Below are positions 32,819 to 44,929 of a DNA stretch of 64,000 nucleotides, piece by piece (within the stretch, counting starts at the first letter, position 1; every line of letters begins with the position of its first letter). The notes below the pieces were generated by a model. It was given only the letters and a program-made list of their open reading frames with translations. It was not told where the DNA came from and made no database searches. The DNA is taken from assembly GCA_029465975.1 (NCBI GenBank), contig CM055745.1:10157028-10221027 (forward strand), given 5' to 3'. Origin of the DNA: Dallia pectoralis. Taxonomy: Eukaryota; Chordata; Actinopteri; Esociformes; Umbridae. Both the position numbers and the translations under genes were made by a program.

Positions 32819-33160
32819 CTAGTCACAAACATGCACACACTTTAACCCATCCAATAGGTCACTAGTGGTTGTCTAGGAGATGAGGCAGTGCAGTAGATGC
32901 TTCCTAGTCACAAACGTGCACACACTTTAACCCATCCAATAGGTCACTAGTGGTTGTCTAGGAGATGAGACAGTGCAGTAGATGCTTCCTAGTGACAAAC
33001 ATGCACACACTATAACCCATCCAATAGGTCACTAGTGGTTGTCTAGGAGATGAGGCAGTGCAGTAGATGCTTCCTGGTCACAAACGTGCACACACTTTAA
33101 CCCATCCAATAGGTCACTAGTGGTTGTCTAGGAGATGAGACAGTGCAGTAGATGCTTCCC
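32819..33160. repeat. 85-bp minisatellite (4 units) in NLR gene B intron
   Basis: Four units of 85 bp containing CACACTTTAACCCATCCAAT and GTGGTTGTCTAGGAGATGAG, with very few differences. Confidence 0.92.
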
Positions 33161-33348
33161 AGGCATGATGCCTACAACTCGCCCATCAATCCTACAACTC
33201 AGTCAAACCCCTCCTACACACAGAGGTGGACATACTGGATGTCTGAGTCACAGCTCCATTCCCAGGAGAAGGTCAGGAAGCCAGGAAAAAGATAGAAATA
33301 GGAGGCAATGGTAGTTTATAGAAATGTAGTAAGAAGACAGTGAATACT

Positions 33349-33653
33349 TGTGAGAACTCCCCCAGAAGCCAGTCTTGCGCCACCTGCTGGCAGGCTTTGG
33401 TGATCGTCCTCTCTGGCCTTCTAATCTGCCATCTCCTCCCCCCGCACACTTTGTTCAGTCTTGTTATCACTACACCTGGTGTCCATCACCTCATTAAAAG
33501 ACTATTTATACATATCTATATATATGAAGTATCGTACCAGTGAGTACTTTAGTTAAGTGTGTTTGGTTTAGTATCTGGGACATTAAAACACCACACGCTA
33601 TCTGTTACGTCTGACTCCGTCATCCTCCTCTACACTTCACTACGGTCGTGACA
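33349..33653 (+). mobile_element. Probable small solo LTR (305 bp)
   Basis: Starts TGTGAGAACTCC and ends CGGTCGTGACA. Flanking 5-mers ATACT and ATATT match 4 of 5. A TATTTATACAT box and an ATTAAAA signal are in suitable order. No internal retroelement sequence adjoins. Confidence 0.45.
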
Positions 33654-34181
33654 ATATTAAATGCTTTATAATCCTGTCAGAATTAAATCTCCACATACAA
33701 ATGCATTTGGCATGACTGAGGAACAATGGTTATTTTGCAAATGTCAGAGAAGCCAACGACTTCGAATCAAAACAAATGTAGTTTCTCAGATGTACATTAT
33801 CATGGAAAAGGCATAGTTATGTGCCTAATTTTACATGAAAACACTACATTTCAAGAAGTAATGATGGACGTAAATATATAATATAAATACAAATAGTCTA
33901 AATCCCATATTCTGCTCCACCTAATCACAACCTTTCAACTTAACACAGTCTCACCATCTGATACCAGATCTTTCTTCCTCCTGTTATTTTTTGTTAAAAT
34001 ATTGGTGGGTCCCCCCCTAAACCTACGCCCATGGTTGCCACTATAGAATAAATAAAGTAAAATTTACATTAGTTAAGACTTCTAATACTGACATTTCCTG
34101 TCAGATATTACATTGTAGATGTAATATGATGTTTGTGTGTGTGTGTGTGTGTGGGGGGGTAATATGCGTGACTGTACTTAC
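33654..34181. other. Intron of NLR gene B with a (GT)n tract
   Basis: No gene. A GT dinucleotide tract followed by a G run lies at about 34133-34159, close to the donor of the NACHT exon. Confidence 0.6.
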
Positions 34182-35979
34182 AGAGCAGTTCTGCAGGTCT
34201 TAATTACTGGCAGCAACCCCAGAAGACCTTTCTCTGATGTGGAGTATTTCTTCAGGTCAAACACATCAATATCCTCTTCTGAAGTCAGTAACACATAGAC
34301 CAGAGCTGACCACTGTGCAGGAGACAGATCTTCTCTGGAGAGACTTCCTGATCTCAGGTATCTTTGGATCTCCTCCACTAGAGAACGGTCATTCAGTTCA
34401 TTCAGACAGTGGAACAGATTGATGCATCTCTCTGAAGAGGGATTCTCCCTGATCTTCTCCTTGATGTACTTGACTGTTTCTTCATGTCTCTGTGAGCTGC
34501 TTCTGGTCTTTGTCAGTAAACCTTGTAAATGCTTCTGATTTGACTCCAGTGAGAGGCCCAGAAGGAAGCGAAGAAAAAGATCCAGGTGTCCAGTCTCACT
34601 ATGGAAGGCTTTATCTACTGCAGTCTTGTGGAAATCTATTTCAGGTATTTTCCCAAGCAGACGTCTTATGATGGTAGGTTTTTTGGTTGATTGTTGTTCA
34701 TTCATTAGATTTGTATTATTGTTGTGGAATGAGAGAAACACATATAGAGCAGCTAGAAACTCCTGAATGCTCAGATGGACAAAGCAGAACACCATCTCCT
34801 GGCACACAGCCTCTGTTCTAAACATCTGTGTACAGACTCCTGAGTACACTGATGCTTCATTGATATCAATGCCACACTCTTTCAGGTCTGCTTCATAGAA
34901 AATCAGATTGTCTTTCTGTAGCTGTTGAAAAGCCAGTTTTCCCAGTCTCATAATGCTCTCTGTATTCCAGTGTGGATCTGTCTCTTTTTTCCCATCATAC
35001 TTTACATTCCTGTTTGTGGACTGAAACACAAGGAAGTGTGAGTACATGTCTGTTAGGGTCTTGGGCAGCTCTACTTTATCATCTGTAGTCAACATGTACC
35101 CAAGGATTGTAGCAACAATCCAACAGAAGACTGGTATGTGACACATGATGTGGAGGCTCCTTGATGTCTTTATGTGTGAGATGATTCTGCTGGCCAGGTC
35201 CTCATCACTTAATCTCTTCCTGAAGTACTCCTCTTTCTGGAGGTCATTGAACCCTCTCACCTCTGTCATCAGGTCAACACACTCTGAAGGGATCTGATTG
35301 GCTGCTGCAGGTCTGGTAGTTATCCAGAGGAGAGCAGAGGGAAGCAGATTTCCCCTGATGAGGTTTGTCAGCAGCATATCCACTGTGGTTGACTCTGTGA
35401 CATCAGAACAGGTCTTGTTGTTCTTGAAGTCAAGGGGCAGTCGACACTCATCCAGACCATCAAAGATGAACAGAACTCTATAGTTGGTATAGTTTGAGAT
35501 GCTTGCTGTTTTGGATTCAATAGAGAAATGATTGATGAGTTGAATTAAACTGAGTTCTTCCCCTTTCATCAAATTCAGCTCCCTAAACGGGAGTGAAAAA
35601 ACAAATTGGAGATCCTGATTGGCTTTTCCTTCAGCCCAGTCTAGAATGAATTTCTGCACAGAGACAGTTTTTCCAATTCCAGCGATTCCTCTTGTCAGCA
35701 CAGTTCTGATAGGTTTGTCTTGTCCAGGTATGGGTTTGAAGATGTCATTACATTTGATTGCTGTCTCTGGTCTTGTTTGTTTCCTGGTTGTTGTCTCAAT
35801 CTGTCTCACCTCATGTTCATTATTGACTTCTCCACTTCCACCCTCTGTGATGTAGAGTTCTGTGTAGATCTTATTCAGAAGTGTTGGGTTCCCTTCTCTA
35901 GCGATACCCTCAAATACAGAGTGACACTTCTTCTTCAGGTTAGATTTGAGTTCATGTTGACAAATCATAGCAAGCTGAC
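34182..35979 (-). CDS. NLR gene B: FISNA-NACHT exon, intact
   Basis: 1798-nt exon, acceptor TTCAG above 35979, donor GTAAGT below 34182. Counting from the methionine at 35968: FISNA-like residues 1 to about 70, Walker A GIAGIGKT at 94-101, Walker [10 protein letters not shown] at about 166-174, ITTRP, winged-helix CHIPVFCW, and a helical region up to a first LRR-like stretch ([12 protein letters not shown]). Family: fish NLRC3-like STAND NTPases, which oligomerise on nucleotide exchange and act in cytoplasmic innate sensing. Open throughout with canonical splice sites. The cumulative phase from exon 1 (580 nt before it) and into the LRR exon is correct, so this gene could be functional if its 3' exons exist. 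Confidence 0.92.
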
Positions 35980-36267
35980 CTGAATTAAAGGAAAACTGAA
36001 TATTATGTCTTTAATAAATATATTAACTCAATACTACAATACTGTATTTTTAGAGTTATAGTAAATAGCTGTGTTGTGGTATATTCTAATCTTCACTGTC
36101 TCTTCCCTTTTTCTGTCTTCTATGTTAAATTTAACACATCTCTACTAGAAGAGGTCACACGGTTTTGTCTTAAAGGTGCTACATTATTATTGAGTTAAAC
36201 AGCTACATAAAGCTTTTAAATGTTCCTCATAATGAAACATTCAACAGTAAAGTCAGACAACACTTAC

Positions 36268-36487
36268 TTTTCTCCAGTGTGTCAGCAAGCTCCTTCTGGT
36301 TCATGTTCCTCAGGACATGCAGTGTGATCTTCAGAGCCCCCTCTTTGGCACTGCTCTCCTGCTTCACATCTTCTGGGTCCACACCTTCCTCATCCTCCCT
36401 CTGAGTCTCAAAGCCTTCTGGGCTCAACATTGACTTGAACCTCTCTAACTCTTTCTTCACAAATATCATGATATTCTGTTCAAGTAA
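36268..36487 (-). CDS. NLR gene B: helical N-terminal exon
   Basis: 220-nt exon, acceptor TTTTTCAG above 36487, donor GTAAGT below 36268. It encodes the fish NLR segment with IMIFVKKELERFKSMLSP, an acidic stretch and ALKITLHVLRNMNQKELAD. This resembles the N-terminal death-fold-like (pyrin-like) helical effector segment of many fish NLRs. Phase 0 in, 1 out. Gene A keeps only its last 28 nt. Confidence 0.85.
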
Positions 36488-36628
36488 CTGAAAAATGCAG
36501 AGTGAAAAAGTTCACATGGGACTGAATCAAAGTATTTATGAATAATAAAGAACGAAAAGTATGAATGATTGTCAGATTAACTTTACATGAGGTAAACTTA
36601 AATAAATGCACATAACAAGACCACATAC

Positions 36629-36713
36629 AATGAATATGGAGGACAGGTCTGTTTGATGACTCTGGACAGATTGACCACTGAGCATCTCAGTCTCTGTTTT
36701 CTCCTGTTGGTCT
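36629..36713 (-). CDS. NLR gene B: leader exon (85 nt)
   Basis: Same length and splice sites (CACAG acceptor, GTATGT donor) as gene A 2585-2669. It encodes the leader ending HQTDLSSIF followed by the exon junction. Confidence 0.78.
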
Positions 36714-36899
36714 CTGTGGACAAAACATGACATTACATTTATACTTCCTGAATCAGAACAGACTTCTACAAATGTTTAAGTTTAAATTTTCAGAACTAAC
36801 AACATTATTTTGGTAAATCCAAAAAACCAAATCACTCATCTTTAATTTCAAACTAACCCTTAAATAAATGGATCAAGGAAAAAAGTAGGAATATACATA

Positions 36900-38070
36900 T
36901 AGAAAAATTGAGAACCGGGAAAACAAACAAAAATATAGTTGCAAGCAACAATGGGGCGGGGTCCTCTTATTGGGAAGTAAGGGATGGGAAATGAAGCATG
37001 TGAAAAAATATTGGTCTTCCATGGTCTATCTGTGTTGAAATGGCATCAATTAGAGAAAAAATGCAAGGAAACCTGTCAATGCCTTGACCTTTAAGGCAAC
37101 TTTGTTGGCTGAAGTAGTGTACACAAAATATTAGACAGGTAGGTATAATCTTACATCCTATCAGTGTTTACTCTAACTCTGTGGTTCTACGTCACTCAGG
37201 GTGGCTACAGTGACATTTTTGTTCAGTTCTTTATTATAGTGCTCCCGATGAGCAAATATAGTTGCAAGCCATTTTCTGGGTAGTAAGATACAGTTCAAAT
37301 CAAAGTACCAGTATCAGGTATCAGGTAGTTTATGCTAATCTGGACACAATTTTAAAGTTGAACTATCATCCTCATTTTTCTTGGCTACTTTGTCCCTGGC
37401 AGGTATTAAAAGCAATTGTGGTACATAATTAATGCTAATGATTGGCTTCAGTCATTTTGAAATGAATGACTTAGTTGTGAATACCACTATGTAATCAGTC
37501 TACTAATAGTTGTAAACAGAATATGTTGTATATCAGACAGGCAAGTGATATCAGTTGAATTAAAAAAAGGTGCTGTAGCCATAAATGTTGCATTGTGTTT
37601 CGACTTTAAGTTCTGGCGTGGACAGAGTTGGATATAGCAGTGTCTTTTTTTTGTCTAAGTATGGCAAGGCCTAACAGTTTGTATGAGGCCTATGTATACT
37701 CCTATGCAGGTCAATGTTAGTTATGATTTCAGTGGTTATGGAGTGGCATATTTTGAAGGTTTCTGCTTTAATTCCCTATTAAGACAAATGTCTGTTGGAT
37801 CTTTGGCAAAAAAAAATGTTTAGTACTAAAGATACGTTGATTTGGACAAGAGCATCAGTTAAATGATTAAAACATCAATGAAATGGTTGCTTTTCCTCCA
37901 GACAGAGGAATCAATCAAGACGACGGCTCAAAAGAAAATGATCTGTGAAGATTTTAGCAATGTAAGCCCAGCCAGCCCAATGCAGAATATAGAATATAGC
38001 CCAGCTAAACCTTTGCATGTCCACACATTATGAACAGACATTATGAACAGTCTCCGCATTAACAAAGGCA

Positions 38071-38134
<64 letters not shown>

Positions 38135-39895
38135 CAAAGGTAATGCCCAAACTCAGATGGTGTACCTCTGATACAGCGCAGCCCTGTTAACTAAGCTAAT
38201 GAACAGCTAAGCAAGCCATTTAAACCGGCAGTCTTTCCACTCACGGTTACAACCCAAAAAACAAAACAAAAAGCCCAGGATGACACATTTGCCTTAAAAA
38301 ATATGAACCTAAGAAAATATACCAGAAAAATGCCCTGGTGAACAGAAGAAATGTCGGGTTAAACAGCATTTCACCTAAAGAACTCAAATTCCTTGCCGCA
38401 ATGCATCCTGGGAGAACAGAGTTTGACAGTTTGCTGGAATGATACAGCATGGGGTCCAATTGACTCAAGTTTATCAAGCTCTTACTCTGTCAATTTTTCA
38501 CATATCAAAGTGAAACCTTTTTAAGGTACTACAGAGTGATGCCATCTTGAATCCTGTTAGGTCTGAAAGACCATCAGTCAAAATTACAATTATTTAATAG
38601 ACTAATACATATTAACTCAATATGTACATTTACTTAAAGACTCCCCCTTCAGCCATTTTGTTTTATATTCGTTTTTCCTAGATTTACAATATAAAAACAG
38701 TCATTCAACACATGTCAGGCCAAAAAGCAAATGAATTGGACCAGCGGTTTGGGAGAAATTGTGTTCTGTAAATTTTCCCAAATCTGGACTGTACAAGACA
38801 TTGCATTATGGCAAATGTTATTCGTCCCAGAGGCTTTTTTGTTCATCAGGGGACGTAAGGCATGTACGCCAAAGGGCATCCATTTTTAAAATATGGAGCA
38901 GCGGGGCTGATCACGAACACACCAAAATTATGCAATATGGAAATGTACATAGACACGCCCCTTTCTTGCAACAAATGTCTTATTCCTGAAGAACCTATAG
39001 ACAGACAGTCATCCCACACATGATTGTGAAATGGCTAGTCAATCGGAGTGACGGGTGATTTATAGTTAATATTTGTGTGTTGATTCACAGGTTGGCCATT
39101 TTCTCGGCCATCTTGCAACAAATGTCTTATTCCTTAAGACCCTATAGAAAGACAGTCATTCTACACATTATTGTGGCTAGTCAATTGGGGTGACGGCTGA
39201 CTTAGAGTTAATATTTGTGCGCGTGAGCGCATTGGCGGTTAGCTTGTAGCAAAAATTGTCAAATTTCAGCAACCTGTCATTTGGTTGTGTTTTGACCAAC
39301 AGACTCGGGCATTGACACTTTAGTTCAGGGGGATGTCCTCTTCATTTGTACTGAACCGATATGTCAATAGATCTTTATTTTAATATAAAGAGCCGCACAG
39401 TTATTGTGCGTTACACAAAGTGTTTCACTTGTTGGCCATTTTCAAGGCCATCTTGCAACAAATGTCTTATTCCTGAAGACCCTATAGACAGACAGTCATC
39501 CCAAACATTATTGTGAAGTGGCTGGTCAATCAGAGTGACGGGCGAATAGAAGATAATTTTTCTAGGTTTTGGGAAAAATGCATAATGGGGAAAAATCCAT
39601 CATGGCGGACTTTATGGGTTCTTGAGGCATGTACAAAAATTTGCAGGATTCTAAGTCAAACGGGGTAGAAATGGCATCATTGTGAAATAATTATTTTAGG
39701 GTGTGTACTGTAGCGCCCCTGGTGGTCGAACTGGGTCAGGGGCTATAGAAGACATGGTCAAATTTAGGGAAAAAGTTACCATGTACTTTTTGAGTTATGG
39801 GCCGATTTATGTCCCAAGAATAATAATAATAATAATTCTCACAATAACAATAGGGTTCCTCTGTCGAGGACCCCTAAAAATATATCAGAAACAAT
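36900..39895. repeat. Unclassified dispersed repeat filling a gene B intron
   Basis: About 3 kb starting near ATAGTTGCAAGCAACAATGG and ending near AACAATAGGGTTCCTCTG after an AATAAT run (about 39819). The style (GTTGCAAGC start, GGGTTCCTC end) resembles a high-copy unclassified fish repeat. Three internal copies of an about 110-130 bp block with CAACAAATGTCTTATTCCT occur between 38960 and 39545. No intact ORF longer than about 76 codons. Confidence 0.5.
38071..38135. repeat. (CATGCC)n hexanucleotide repeat
   Basis: About eleven perfect CATGCC units. The minus strand would read alternating His-Gly, but it is a short simple repeat inside a transposable repeat. Confidence 0.95.
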
Positions 39896-40027
39896 ATGTA
39901 TGGATTCACAAAACATTTAATTTAATTGTTTAAATGTAAAAAGATGATCAAATTTGTTTTGTACAATTGAGATATTGTTATTGTTACTAAAAAACAAGCG
40001 CACCAAATATATATATATATATATATA

Positions 40028-40405
40028 TGGAAGTCAATCTATTATACTAAAACACCTATAGGATCAATATTTAATACACACATGGAAGTCAATCTATTAT
40101 ACTAAAACACCTACAGGATCAATACTTAATACACACATGGAAGCCAATATATTATACTAAAACACCTATAGGATCAATACTTAATACACACATGGAAGTC
40201 AATCTATTATCCTAAAACACATATAGGATCAATACTTAATACACAAATGGAAGTCAATATATTATACTAAATCACCTATAGGATCAATACTTAATACACA
40301 CATGGAAGTCAATCTATTATACTAAAAAACCTATAGGATCAATACCTAATACACACATGGATGTCAATCTATTATACTAAATCACCAATAGGATCAATAC
40401 TTAAT
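40028..40405. repeat. 55-bp minisatellite in NLR gene B intron
   Basis: About seven units of the same family as in gene A (5218-5618 and 7955-8412), in the equivalent intron. It is preceded by a TATATA tract (about 40007-40028). Confidence 0.9.
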
Positions 40406-40628
40406 ACAGAAGGGAAAAGTGTAAATTAACCATCTAATCAATATATTAAAATACCTGCAGTCTTTTGTAAATCACACTTTCAAAGTGTAGATATATAAAT
40501 GTATGTACACAGTAATTATATATTTTGTCAGTAGTATTTTGTGTTAAATGTTGAACCCAGGTAGACTAATCAGATAATGGGAACTAAATAAACAGATAAA
40601 CAATCACTGACCCATGAGGTTTAATTAC

Positions 40629-40742
40629 CTTTGATCAGTAGAAAAGTCTCCCTCTCTGAACTCTATAGGTTGATACATAGACCGGTCACTCTTCATGGAC
40701 ACACAGCTGGGTACAGGAGAGGTTGGTCTCTCTTTATGGACC
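40629..40742 (-). CDS. NLR gene B: leader exon (114 nt, SPVPSCVSMKSDRS type)
   Basis: 114-nt exon, acceptor TTTCCAG above 40742, donor GTAATT below 40629. It encodes SPVPSCVSMKSDRSMYQP followed by EFREGDFSTDQR, the classical complete fish NLR leader. The gene A 102-nt versions lack the EGDFSTDQR-type ending. Phase 2 on both sides. Confidence 0.82.
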
Positions 40743-40964
40743 CTGGAAATAATAGTTAAATACAACAGAGTGTTTCACGAGTTCGCACTTACATGCCAAT
40801 TAAGTGATAGGTTTAATGCGTATTTGGCGTGCTGTCCGGAGGATGGGTTTAAATGTTAAAATAAGTTACATTATTAGTTAAATTACATTTATTTTGTACA
40901 AGTTTGGATGTAATTGTTACTGGACTAATGTACACACATGAAAGTCAATCTATTATCTATCAAC

Positions 40965-41042
40965 CTATGACGTCCCATAGACTTGTCAATCATAGACACA
41001 CAGCTGGGTACAGGATAGACTGGTTTATCCAGCTGGATTGGG
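40965..41042 (-). CDS. NLR gene B: leader exon 2 (uncertain 3' border)
   Basis: Acceptor GAAG above 41042 as in gene A 8782-8856. The open frame includes PVPSCVSMIDKSM. The proposed donor GTTGAT is non-canonical in context but gives 78 nt, which keeps phase; beyond it the sequence merges into 55-bp-repeat-like DNA. The exon may be damaged. Confidence 0.4.
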
Positions 41043-41131
41043 CTTCAACACAACAGAGGGAAATATTCAGTCATTTTTCTACTCTGAACTCAGAAGGCGA
41101 AATTCATAAAACCAAATTAATATAATATCAC

Positions 41132-41253
41132 CTTTTAGCTGTGGTGTCATGTTCCCCAGAGAGACTGATTTCAGAGGCAGTGTCCCTGTCTTCTCTCCCC
41201 CCAGTAAGACTCATTTTAAAGGAAGTAGCCCTGTTCTCTCGGTTTGCTTAGAC
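41132..41253 (-). CDS. NLR gene B: first coding exon
   Basis: The ATG is at 41214-41212. The 83-nt coding part begins MSLTGGREDRDTASE and ends at donor GTGATA below 41132. Acceptor TTTACAG is above 41253, so there is an untranslated exon upstream. Same structure as gene A 8945-9066, with two or three residue changes. Confidence 0.78.
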
Positions 41254-41550
41254 CTGTAAACACATATGGGAGAAAAACACACACTTTAGATCAATAATTA
41301 TATTGTAAAGACTAGAAGACACAATGTCTGGATTAGAAACAAACTGAATAATGACACACAACTTTAATCAAGTAGATATGATTCAATAACAAACATGTAA
41401 TGAATATTTGCTTTGACGTCCATTTCTCTATACAACTGATTCACTCCCTATTTGAGAATATGGACTGATTAACTTAATTTGGTTAATAATTTTCAGTTTA
41501 AATATTTAAATCGTAGACTGCTCCGTCAAAACAAAATGGAGACTGAACAG
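41254..41550 (-). promoter_or_regulatory. 5' intron/flank of NLR gene B
   Basis: Homologous to 9068-9380 up to ACTGAAC, where an LTR is inserted (41551). The rest of the ancestral flank is displaced or lost, so the gene B promoter may now be separated from its original upstream sequence. Confidence 0.4.
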
Positions 41551-42050
41551 TGTGATGAATAACCCACCATGATCTGGTTTTAGTTCTTTTGTTATTGTCT
41601 CCCTCTGGTGGGTTATTATTAGTTCTGCTTTTGGGTTTCTCTACACACCTGTTTTGAGTGGCAATCACCACACCTGCACCAGATCTGCTGATCAGGAGAA
41701 GGACATTTAAGTCACCGGCTGATCTTCAGTCTTCGCCGGATCGTTAAGTATCCACAGTACGTTATACCCCGCAAAGCCCTACGAATAGTTGTTACTTGTT
41801 CTGTTTCGGTTTTCGTTTGGTATTAATACCAGTTTTTCTGTTCAATTCCAGTTTTCCGTTCGTGGCACAAGTAGTGCCAGCGCACCCGCACCGGAGCCGG
41901 TTGCCGGCAGGATCTGAGGGGACCACGGGACGAGTCTCCAACCTGCTTTATTATTTCCATTTTGGAGCTGTTCTAAATAAACTCTTTTATTTTTCACCGC
42001 CATCTGTGTCTGGGTCTGCATTTGGGTTCTAGCCTTAGTGAACCGTGACA
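41551..42050 (+). mobile_element. Probable solo LTR (500 bp) at the NLR gene B 5' flank
   Basis: Starts TGTGATGAATAACCC and ends AACCGTGACA. Flanking 5-mers AACAG and AACAC match 4 of 5. A CATTTAAG box (about 41704) and AATAAA (about 41977) are in promoter/poly(A) order. The site corresponds to the continuous ACTGAACGGGTAATT in the orphan flanks (about 44401). It is transcribed away from gene B. Confidence 0.65.
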
Positions 42051-42639
42051 AACACAAGGATTTGCAACAAAGGAAAAATAGGTCACGCACAATTAATGTC
42101 TATTGATTTATTACTGGTGAATTGAAGAAGACTAATTTGAACCGGGCATTTTGGAAATTCTCACAGCCATCTTTAGTGTCGGTCTAAAACCTAAGGCATA
42201 AAGCAAAGTTGTCAACGTAATAATCAGCACACGATTGAGTGGTCATTCAGGATGATTCCTCGTTTGTACTGAAAAAAATTACAATGTCTAATGTAAAACA
42301 ACCGAGATGCAATGTCAACATACAAAAAACATGAAAGTATTTGAGCAAGCTTGATAAATTAGTTATCTGCAAGTTGTGTCACAAATGTACCAATGCACGT
42401 AGGGACCTAAATATTCCTCCCTGTTATAATGGTTTCATTTATTTTATGCATCTTCCATCATGTATGGTCTAGTGCAAATTAAAACTTTTAATCTTCGTCA
42501 TCAGGAGTACCAACTTAATTTGAAGGTTTAGGGCACATGTTCTTGGACAAAATACGTTTGAGATATGTATTTTGGTGGATGAACTACTTTATATCACTTA
42601 AGCCAGCAATGCTTAATACAAGGTCTTATTATGTAATAG
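42051..42639. other. Unannotated AT-rich sequence
   Basis: No ORF, repeat or RNA gene recognised. It does not match the expected continuation of the NLR 5' flank. Confidence 0.4.
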
Positions 42640-42915
42640 ATACTAGTAAGTATTGGAATAGTTACTAGTTAGAAACAAATTGTAGATATCTGTAAAGCAG
42701 TGCCCCATGGAATTCAATTGTAAAAATTTGCAATTTGTTACTAGTAAAAATGTATTGCGTAGATACTAGTAACTATTTGAATAGTTACTAGTAACTAAAT
42801 AATAGTTACTAGTATCTTACTAGTAAAACTGTAATAGATACTAGTAATTATTGTATTAGTTACTAGTATCTAAATAATAGTTACTAGTAACATTAAAATA
42901 GTCACTAGTAAGTTT
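42640..42915. repeat. ACTAGTA palindrome-rich tract
   Basis: More than a dozen occurrences of the self-complementary core ACTAGT, mostly as TTACTAGTAAC or GATACTAGTA spaced about 15-30 bp. Alternating orientations allow extensive hairpins. It adjoins a Tc1 remnant. Confidence 0.7.
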
Positions 42916-42954
42916 GTATAAATAAATGTTAAAATGGCTTGCAATGATAAACAT

Positions 42955-43390
42955 TCAGATGGTGGAGTCAGAATTTAGCTAAACAGAATGAGAACAAGGA
43001 TCCATCATGCCTTGTTACCACTGTTGCTGGCTGGTGGTGGTGGTGTAATGGTGTGGGGGATGTTTTCTTGGCACACTTTAGGCCCCTTAGTGCCAATTGA
43101 GCATCATTTAAATGCCACGGCCTACCTGAGCATTGTTTCTGACCATGTCCATCCCTTTATGACCACCATGTACCTATCCTCTGATGGCTACTTCCAGCAT
43201 GTGCATCCCACAAATCTCCATTAACTGCAAGATGCTATACTATCAATATGGGCCAACATTTCTAAAGAATGCTTTCAGCACCTTGTTGAATCAATGCCAC
43301 GTAGAATTAAGGCAGTTCTGAAGGCGAAACGGGGGTCAAACACAGTATTAGTATGGTGTTCCTAATAATCCTTTAGGTGAGTGTATATCA
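42955..43390 (+). pseudogene. Tc1-like transposase remnant
   Basis: The frame contains GGGGVMVWGMFSWHTLGPL (about 43030-43090), a DGYFQ motif around which the second catalytic aspartate region should lie, then, after a deletion, ISKECFQHLVESMPRRIKAV (43257-43320). The end reads CCTTTAGGTGAGTGTA, as in Tc1-like termini of fish. The DDE triad is incomplete because the stretch between the two blocks is missing. Inactive. Confidence 0.75.
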
Positions 43391-43521
43391 GCAACATTAT
43401 ACTCCTGATCATATTGATCAATTAACATGTTTATGTTCTGGTCACTTTCCATGTACATTCAATACACATTAGTATATATTAATGAATCTAATTCAATAAA
43501 CTTTTATGCACTTTTAAATGC

Positions 43522-44058
43522 ACTGTTAGTGAGTCTGGTAGACTGTGTCCTGATGCTCTGGATTTAACATCTGTTATAATAACTGTTAGTGAGTCTGGTA
43601 GACCGTGTCCTGATGCTCTGGATTTAACATCTGTTATAATAACTGTTAGTGAGTCTGGTAGACCGTGTCCTGATGCTCTGGATTTAACATCTGTTATAAT
43701 AACTATTAGTGGGTCTGGTAGACCGTGTCCTGATGCTCTGGATTTAACATCTGTTATAATAACTGTTAGTGAGTCTGGTAGACCGTGTCCTGATGCTCTG
43801 GATTTAACATCTGTTATAATAACTGTTAGTGAGTCTGGTAGACCGTGTCCTGATGCTCTGGATTTAACATCTGTTATAATAGCTGTGAGTCTGGTAGACC
43901 GTGTCCTGATGCTCTGGATTTAATATCTGTTATAATAACTGTTAGTGAGTCTGGTAGACCGTGTCCTGATGCTCTGGATTTAACATCTGTTATAATAACT
44001 GTTAGTGAGTCTGGTAGACCGTGTCCTGATGCTCTGGATTTAACATCTGTTATAATAA
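43522..44058. repeat. 60-bp minisatellite, array B (9 units)
   Basis: Eight 60-bp units and one 56-bp variant (AGCTGTGAGTCTGG instead of AACTGTTAGTGAGTCTGG, followed by AATATCTG). The last three units, with this variant, match the ends of the sub-blocks in array C. Confidence 0.95.
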
Positions 44059-44929
44059 CTTTTGTTTGGTCCAGTCAGTTGATGTAAACTGTAAAGTGTT
44101 ATTTACTTGCTAAATTTAAATACTAAATTAATAATATTATATAAATGTAGACTGACTAATTAAAATAGCAGAATATGGTTGACGTCCATTTCACTATACA
44201 ACTGATTCACTCCCTATTTGAGAATATGGATGATTAACTTAAATAAAGTAGCAGCACTTACTTTAATACTGATAATTACTTACTCCAAGTTGTTGTTCTC
44301 TCTGCTTTGGTTTTATAATAATTAATATGAAATCATTTGGTTAGAGCTTTTTCTGTTGAAAAATAAAAAACATATACTGCTCCGTCAGAACAAAATGGAT
44401 ACTGAACGGGTAATTAACCTTTGATTTCAACTCTGCTACCTGTCCCCTCCCCCAAACATGTATTAAATAAGTAACTTATGTACAGGGAGCTAACAGACCT
44501 TTGATCTCAGTCGTTGCAGCTCATCAAAGTCTATTATTGGTCAAATGCACCTAATAACATAGAGCCATTCTGAACAATGACATTATTGTGACACATCACA
44601 CAACATCTACACAGTAATAATTTAAGAAAATATTAATCAAGAATAATATCAAAAGTAAACATACAAAAATAACAACTATAGTAGCAATTGTAGCAATGTT
44701 TATAAAAATATGAAAAATACACATACAATAAAAAATGGGGAATATGGACAACATTAAAACAAGTACTATGACTTTAAGAATAACCTTGCATTGAAAAGGG
44801 TATATTAAAATATACTTATGTGTATTTAAAATATATGGAAAGTGACCAGAACATAAACACTTTTAGTGATCAAGATGATCAGTATATTAATGTTTCATAA
44901 TATAGAAGTCTTATGCCCTTGGTATAAAG
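44059..44929. repeat. Spacer 1: orphan copy of the NLR 5' flank
   Basis: About 870 bp essentially identical to 47619-48490. Its centre (about 44180-44570) matches the NLR gene A 5' flank (9240-9535) including the empty hAT site. There is no NLR coding exon beside it, so any promoter it carries has lost its gene. Confidence 0.75.

Noticed and set aside
37928..38137. His-Gly repeat ORF resembling a metal-binding peptide
   Set aside because: It is the translation of a CATGCC simple repeat inside a dispersed repeat.
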